This document shows positions 57,871-64,000 of a stretch of DNA of 64,000 nucleotides, one piece after another. How positions within the stretch are numbered: the first letter of the stretch is position 1; each line of letters opens with the position of its first letter. Source of the DNA: Cheiracanthium punctorium. Taxonomy: Eukaryota > Arthropoda > Arachnida > Araneae > Cheiracanthiidae. The notes beneath the pieces are model-generated. The model did not search any database, was not told the DNA's origin, and saw only the letters and a program-made list of their open reading frames with translations. Location of the stretch: contig JAWZYV010012254.1 of NCBI GenBank assembly GCA_038373885.1, positions 1 through 64,000 on the forward strand, written 5' to 3'. The position numbers were made by a program, and so were the translations under genes.

Positions 57871-59749
57871 ATCCATTTTTTAAGAATTGAATTTTTTTAA
57901 ATATCTAAAATTTTTTAAGAAATATACGAGATCAATGTTCTGAGTCATTAGTTTTTGTATAAGTTTTCTCCAGGCCATAAATTTCAAAGTTCTCGAATGC
58001 TTTTAAAAATATTTTGAATTTTCAAACTTTTTCGTATCTTGCCAAAAGTGAAATATCTATAATTTTCTCTAACATTTCCTTGGTGTTGAATCTTATATTT
58101 CTGTATAGAACGACTGCAAAAAATAATTTTTTTGTGTGCTTTGCAGGGATTCTCAATAAAAGAAGCTTCTACTCATAACAAAAAAATATTCCTTTTTTTG
58201 TTACAAACAAAAGCATGTTTTGTTTGTAACTAAAAAACAGGGTTTTAATTAGAAAAACAAAGATATCTTGGTGTTTTTTAAGGTGAAAAAGACACAAAGA
58301 GAAGATGAACTTCCTGAAACATCATGGAATTTTCTAAAAAAGTTCGAGTATGTCACATACCCACACATACACAACCGATAAGGTCCTTAGGTTATGATTA
58401 ATCGGTACGTTCGAATAAAATGTGTGTTTTGTGTTTTTCAGCATATGTTTATGTCGTAAAGCACCATCTATCGGTGTTTCTGCAACTTTTTTTTTACGTA
58501 ATCCGTTTCAACATATTTTGAATACGGGGTTCAAATTTTTTGGTGTTTTTACACTGAGAAGTTTGATGCATAGAGATCTCAAACTAGGGGTATTTTAATG
58601 CTGACCCATTGATACTTTAAAATAACATTTTATTGCATATTAAGTAACAGTTTATTGTATTATATTTTAGTTAACCGGCATGACCTTTTGATTAAATTAA
58701 ACAGCCAAATTTAATAATTAAACTTATTTCCTGAACGGTACTTTCTTAGTGAACTTTAAATAACTTTGTTTTTAAGAATTAAGCACCTATAAAATGTTAT
58801 CGGAACATGAAAAAAAAATTACACCTCAAATTTCGGTTTTCATGATTTCAATTCTCCTTTTCGCTTTTGATTTACGTTTCAACCATTTAATACTAGTCGT
58901 CAGATACGAAATCTGCTTTTAGGTCAGTTGTACAAAATGACGAAGAATGGGGGTGCCTACACATACAGCAATTGCAAGTTGAAAACGCTGTAATTTCAAC
59001 CAATAAATTGTGTCGTCTAATAGCAGACCTCAAAATGAAGTCAATAAATCAGAAGGACAATTTCGCTAAATGCACGTCAAAGTTAAACTCAAGGGGGTAA
59101 TAAATTCCTCGTGTGCTACAATTAGGATCTCAGATGCATCCACTGCGCACTTATTTCATTTATAGTGAATTAACTAAATGAATTTTCGGTGATTCCCCTG
59201 TATTGGTGAGAAATGCGATGTTGTTCTAAGGGAAAATACAAAATGGTAAATGCGCTGAAAGAGCTTTTGGAGGATAGAGAGGCATTTTGCAGCTTTAGTA
59301 TAATTGTCAAGTTTATAAAATTTAATTAGCGATAGAGAAAATAGTTGTTTGTAGTAAACTGAGAAACATATTTATTTCAAAATGATGCAGGAGGTATTAT
59401 CTATTTCATGCAACTGTTATGCTGAAATGTCAATGTCAGAGCACAATTTGATGTAATGATAAACTGTCACAATAAAGAATACTTCATTATTTTGTCTTTT
59501 TACTTTTTATTCCATATAATATTATGAGGAATATCAGAATAGTTTTCTTATTTACAGACCATATTTTATGTAAAATTATAAATAATAAACTTTATTCACT
59601 GTCTTTGAATGCTGTTCCTAGTTAAGGAAAACATATAAAATAAATTTTAATGTTTGTTTGCCCGATGTATTTAAACAAACAGTAGGGAAGGGAAGACCGA
59701 GGCTCTTTTAAATTAATTATAGCTAGTGTATTAAAGTGCCTTCTTAAGC

Positions 59750-59778
59750 CACACACACACACACATATATATATATAT
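59750..59778. repeat. (CA)n(TA)n microsatellite
   Basis: CA run passing into a TA run, the same arrangement as at 35384. Confidence 0.95.
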
Positions 59779-59870
59779 CATTTTTTATCTCTCATCCTCA
59801 TCTTTCGTTTATTTTGCCCGGTAACCCTATGTTGAAATTTATATGATTGTAACCTATTTACAGAAAATTA

Positions 59871-60056
59871 CATGGGATGCATATTCTACAGCTTACGAAA
59901 TATTGTAACAATAGATTACAGCTGTTGTGAACTAATAATATTTAAATATATGTAAAAAAAATACATGTGATGCATATTTTACAGCTTACGAAATATTGTA
60001 ACAATAGATTAAAGCTGTTGTGAACTAATAGGATTTAAATATATGTAAAATTATGT
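59871..60056 (+). repeat. Tandem duplication, 93-bp unit x2
   Basis: CATG(G/T)GATGCATATT(C/T)TACAG at 59871 and 59964, followed by nearly identical sequence through TTTAAATATATGTAAAA. Confidence 0.92.
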
Positions 60057-60994
60057 AGCATATTTTTATGCCGCATTTTTAGGATAATTTTCAATAAAGT
60101 GGGCGAGAGATAAAATGACATAGTCATTAATAAAGTAACAAGCAAAGTTTACTACTTGTGTTTTAACATTTAACGTGCAGTTGAAAATTTCCTCCTGTAT
60201 ATTTTTGATAGGTTGGAATTTACCCCGCATAGGGGCACATTTTCCAACTTAATAAGAACCGAATTAAATACATGCAGTGAAAAAGTACATTCATTTATTT
60301 GAAAAATAATTATGCTAGTTATGGATTGAAAATGCATTGATATCCTGTTTAGCTCAAAACACATAAAAATAAAAAATATAAAAATTACATTTTTTAAAAT
60401 GTTTGAAAATGTGCCCGGTTTCTACTACCATACGTTTAATTTATTTTTAAATGCCACCCACATAGCATAAGTCTAGTTACCCTTTGAATGATATACTTTT
60501 TACGTGACACATTACGTGAATGCATAATACATAACAATCTTGAATGTTGTTCCGAGGGATTGATTCCCGTCACGAACATGGGTATAATTTCTTGCGCATC
60601 TTCAAAAGAAACTACGCCTGTCCATCTATTCGTTTCCGTCGTATCAAAGTGACAAGTATTTCCTGCCTTCTTAGTGGGCGATGTCTATAAACTTAAAGTG
60701 CCCCCTTAAAAAAGAATGTGTGAAATATTCCTGTTTAAAACAAAATTAACCTTTTAGAGCTGTAAATTATACATATGTTGAAACTTGTTCAATTCAGTTA
60801 TGCATGCATATGCACGAGGTCTGCTTGTCTACTTTTCTATTCTATTGATACACCAAATGGATGTTTAAAGAAAATCTGGAGCTTAAAGTGTGTGAATAAT
60901 ATTAATTTATTATCATCTAAATCGTGCATCACTTCTCTTCTTATAAAAAAATAATACACCTAGATATTTTTGGAATTGTCAAACATACCGATTA
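60057..60994. other. No gene seen
   Basis: AT-rich spacer. Confidence 0.45.
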
Positions 60995-60996
60995 TA

Positions 60997-61170
60997 CAGG
61001 GTGGGGCAAATAAAAGTGGCCCGGAGTTCAGTGTTTCAGGTTTCATAGAAACACAGAAAAGAAAATGAAATACTATATAGATCGCAATCCTGCCAACAGC
61101 AGATATTGAAAATGACGACCATTCATTCCTGTGCACTTTTGGGCCCTGGTGACAACTAGGATGAATTCAG
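60997..61170 (-). mobile_element. Mariner-like 3' end, facing left
   Basis: TIR CAGGGTGGGGCAAATAAAAG starts at 60997 after TA, closely related to the TIR at 36528. On the minus strand, just inside, the frame reads FILVVTRAQKCTGMNGRHFQ, then YLLLAGLRSI and a stop, the C-terminal end of a mariner-like transposase (NGRHF landmark). Upstream coding is lost at about 61170. Confidence 0.8.
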
Positions 61171-61189
61171 AGTTAGCAATCTGAACTTG

Positions 61190-62515
61190 ACCCTAGCTGT
61201 CTGTCCAGGTCACTTGGTATATTTGTGTCTGATTAATTTTTGTTGCGGCTCTGAACTCTTGATTACAGCTAGAAACAGTTTTCTATCTAAACTTGACGTC
61301 ACATATAATTGTGCAATTTGTTAAGTACTGGAGCTGCAGAATCTACTCCTACAGCTTCAATAAAGCTAAAACCACTATTGATCCTCTATCTGATCGCCTT
61401 GATAAACTCACTTTATTTATCAGAGCGAAGTTGCTCAGAAGTGGTCACAATTGGAAAATATTATAAACACACTATAAATAGACTGAAAGCCCGATCTACT
61501 ATTTTTAGACAGTGCAGATGAAATCAGTTAAAATCTTGATTTGCCTAATTTTGTCAGACAGAATCTCATTGACACTTTCATAACTAACCCCGTATAGGTT
61601 GCGGAAATGAATCGTGACCTGCTTTTTCCTTGTAAAAAGTAGGTTTACCCTGATCTTGAACTTAAATCTTTTTCTATTGCATTTATTTATGAGAGATATC
61701 CTGTCTCTGTCTGGTCCGATGTTTATACTGATGGATTCGCTGGTCCCATTACTGAAAATGCTGATGCTGGAGCTTATTGGAAATTTTTTCAACTCAAAAA
61801 ACCTGTGGGAACTTTTCTTGAAAATTTTGTTGAAGAGATCTCAGCAGTGCTTCTTGCTGCCGAGGCTTCAAAATGTCATTCCCCCAGGAAAAGGTTACTT
61901 TCCTTGCTGATTCTCACGCTGTAATTAACTCTTTGGCAATTGTAAAGTATTCTTTCTCCTCTGAAGAAGTTCTTTGTAAAGAAACCACTAGTCATCTTAA
62001 TGAAAATCTGAAAAGAATTGTTCTTCATTGAATCCCAAGTCATGTTGGGTTTCCTGGCAATGAGGAAGCGGATGCTCTTGTCAAGTCAGACTTCCTTTTA
62101 CTGCACCATTTTTATCTCCTCCCCATTAGAAATTCTAAGGCTTCAATATGAACCAAATATAGAAACAGTAGAAAACTCCACTATAGTAATATTCCTTCTG
62201 GGAAAGATTGGGAGTAACTATAGCAAGTTAACAACAGGATATTTCCTGATCTACCTAGGAAAACAGGAGTTACTTGCTTCCGACTGCTGATTAGCCATGA
62301 TTATTTAGGCAATATAATAGCACCATCTCAACTAAATCGATTTGACAACTTCTCCCATATGTCCTTTATGGGGAGATGAATTTATAAATAAACAGCGTCT
62401 CCATATTTGTTCTGAATTGAAGCATATTAACACTGGAGATATTTCTCATACTGGTCTTTCGCACCTCTATCGGGCAGCAAGACAGCGCATGCCCAAACGG
62501 CCCAGGCTGTTCGTA
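61190..62515 (+). pseudogene. Non-LTR retrotransposon: RT thumb and RNase H fragment
   Basis: In order: CGSELLITARNSFLSKLDV (about 61255), TGAAESTPTASIK (61327), LDKLTL in another frame, RLKARSTIFRQCR, VYTDGFAGPITENADAGAYW (about 61720, with the first RNase H Asp), VEEISAVLLAAEA (the E block), FLADSHAVINS (the D block, shifted frame), IPSHVGFPGNEEADAL (about 62035, final His/Asp block), and HLYRAARQRMPKRPR near 62500. These match the C-terminal half of arthropod jockey/I-type ORF2 RNase H regions. All four acidic RNase H blocks are visible, but at least five frame changes and several stops kill it. The upstream RT is missing. Confidence 0.85.
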
Positions 62516-62519
62516 GGAT

Positions 62520-62768
62520 AAAGAAAAATTACTTTAGTGGGGAACCCTCAAGTCTAAGTTGCATTACAACAACCCTCATAGTCTTCAAGAACTGGAGCAA
62601 TACATTTCTGGTGAGATTGCATCAATTCCAGCAGTCCAGCTTCAATCTGCCTGAGCAATTTGTGGTCAGGGCCTAAAAGTTCCGAGAGATGAATAGTGGT
62701 CATTTTCGACATCTGCAGTGGCATTTTAGAGAACTACTTCAGTTGCTTTCCTTACATTAGTTCCTTAA
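62520..62768 (+). mobile_element. Mariner-like 3' end, facing right
   Basis: From 62536 the plus frame reads WGTLKSKLHYNNPHSLQELE, then QYISGEIASIPAVQLQSA, then a stop. A shifted frame gives REMNSGHFRHLQ. LWGTLKSK.YYNNPxTLxxLE and NGxHF are C-terminal mariner landmarks. Its TIR is not evident. The piggyBac-type MITE at 62769 interrupts it, and 63048-63090 could hold a decayed end. Confidence 0.75.
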
Positions 62769-63043
62769 CCCATTTGTACCCAGATATTTTTGCGACTTTC
62801 TTCGATTTTTGGTAATACCAGCAATAATAGGTAAATTCCTCATAGCAACTTATTGAACAAAGGATGCTTTCTTTTAAAATCATTATGTATAAACATTGAA
62901 ATGTCAACATCCTACTTGGTCATGTTGAAATATTTTGTGGAGCTGAGGCTTAATACTCGTGAGTAAAGGCTAGGAAAAATAAATAACGTTTTCGACTGAT
63001 AGCGAAAATGCCGTCCAAAAAAGGGACACTAGGCATGAATGGG
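62769..63043. mobile_element. piggyBac-type MITE (275 bp)
   Basis: Ends CCCATTTGTACCCAG and, reversed, CCCATTCATGCCTAG. TTAA on both sides (62765-62768 and 63044-63047). Same class as 2643-2950 but a different family. Confidence 0.85.
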
Positions 63044-63047
63044 TTAA

Positions 63048-64000
63048 AAACTGTTACACTGTTTTAAGTTATGGTCAGAAGGAAGAATAATTTATTTTCA
63101 AAGAAATCAAATAATACCGACTTAGAATTACAAGGACTTAATTTCCACCAGAAATCCCCAAATCATGTATTACGTACAGCTTCTGAAAAAACTAGAAATA
63201 TCCAATAATAATACACTTCGTAATCTAAACGAAGATAATTTTACAAGGAGGCAATATGATGCTTCACACTAAAGTAGTTTACGTTATCCAATGGAGTACT
63301 TAATAGAGTACCTATCATTTTATTATTTTTTCGTAACATTTTCGTATGACATACTGGCTAATATTCTTTTACTGCAGTTAGAAAAAACTATATCTTGAAT
63401 TCAATGACTCAAGTCAAGACTGGACTGAAAATTGTACAGGACAGCGAGACGACCGTTCTAAAATTCATCTTAAAAGCCAAAATTTTCTATAAAATAATCG
63501 ATAATGCAGATAGCGTGGGTATACAAAACATTAATCTATCATGTTGAAAATGTCGCAATAAATTTGGTAAACATAGCAAGTTTTGTGACTCATCGCTGAA
63601 TGTTGAGCAAAATTAACTTTTTAAAAATGCTCTCATCGCTATCGCTCAATGTCGTCGAGGAATCAATATTTCTTAATACCAACCAGTATAGTAATCACTA
63701 GCACGCAATTAGAATATAAGGAGGTGGATTTAACAGGAAGATTCAGAAGTCGAATAATCCGCTTTTGAAAATGCGTGTCATGAACCTGTTACTATTACAC
63801 GGATATTTATATAAAAATAAATAATAAATAAACCACGTACAAATTTACAGTATGCCGTCAGAATTTTTGACATCCGTTTATGTATAAAATGAAATGAAAT
63901 AACTAAATAAAAAATTCTACGATTGTTACAACACTGTTTTTATACACTAATGAAAAATTTAGAAATTCTTATCAATAAAAAAAGAAAATGATAGAGATGC
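63048..64000. other. No gene seen
   Basis: AT-rich sequence to the window end, nothing supportable. Confidence 0.45.

Larger units (their letters stand above)
56417..59870. other. 3.4 kb AT-rich, no gene seen
   Basis: AT microsatellite at 57805-57870. A CACCATCTATCGGTG word at about 58463-58477 resembles the CGATAGGTGGCGC word inside the 3817-4629 mariner TIR and may mark a fragment of that family. Confidence 0.4.

Noticed and set aside
61505..61910. Frames on both strands at the RNase H region as separate genes
   Set aside because: They are shifted or antisense readings of the non-LTR RNase H fossil.
1..64000. A new defence, toxin or biosynthetic system
   Set aside because: No gene clusters, no conserved non-transposon proteins and no prokaryote-like features are present. 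Everything recognisable is transposon-derived or simple repeat.

Overview
This window looks like eukaryotic, AT-rich, intergenic or intronic DNA from an arthropod, most likely an arachnid and probably a spider. The evidence is compositional and indirect. There is no operon-like coding and no open reading frame longer than about 190 codons. The protein traces I can recognise are all transposon fossils, and several belong to families common in spider and aphid genomes: DUF4817-type mariners, DD34D mariner, Tc1, piggyBac, hAT, Helitrons, tRNA-derived SINEs and a non-LTR RNase H. I found no host protein-coding gene, tRNA, rRNA or CRISPR that I can support.

Layout. 0-6 kb holds AT-rich arrays, a piggyBac-type MITE (2643-2950) and an internally deleted mariner that kept only its DNA-binding domain (3817-4629). 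5.6-9.9 kb has a duplicated 370-bp segment on either side of a Helitron (7495-8663). 12.5-21.9 kb is the densest part: a fossil gene of an unclassified transposon family (12586-13075, 16266-16355, 20718-21108) is split by a 3.2-kb long-TIR element (13076-16265) and a 4.4-kb piggyBac (16356-20717), and ends at a TTAA foldback (21113-21858). The long-TIR element itself carries a hAT (13521-14468) and a CRE-containing MITE (14730-15178). The piggyBac carries SINE copies, one of which holds a hAT MITE (19027-19183). 23-24 kb is a tandem array split by SINEs.

29-38 kb has a hAT MITE, a Tc1 fossil, an LTR, a 2.4-kb long-TIR element related to the split gene (32317-34697), and two neighbouring mariner-type elements, one with an almost open transposase frame (36763-37820). 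43-45 kb has two internally deleted mariners that kept only the C-terminal part. 49.6-52.5 kb has two Helitrons, one carrying about nine units of a 155-bp repeat. 61-63 kb has two outward-facing mariner 3' ends enclosing a non-LTR RNase H fragment, next to another piggyBac-type MITE.

The remaining stretches (for example 9.9-12.5, 24-29, 34.7-36, 38-43, 47-49.5, 52.5-54, 56.4-61 kb) are AT-rich with only microsatellites, hairpins and small duplications. The genes here do not form a pathway. What can be read is an insertion history, because in four places target-site duplications or protein continuity give the order of events. I see no evidence for a new defence or metabolic system.
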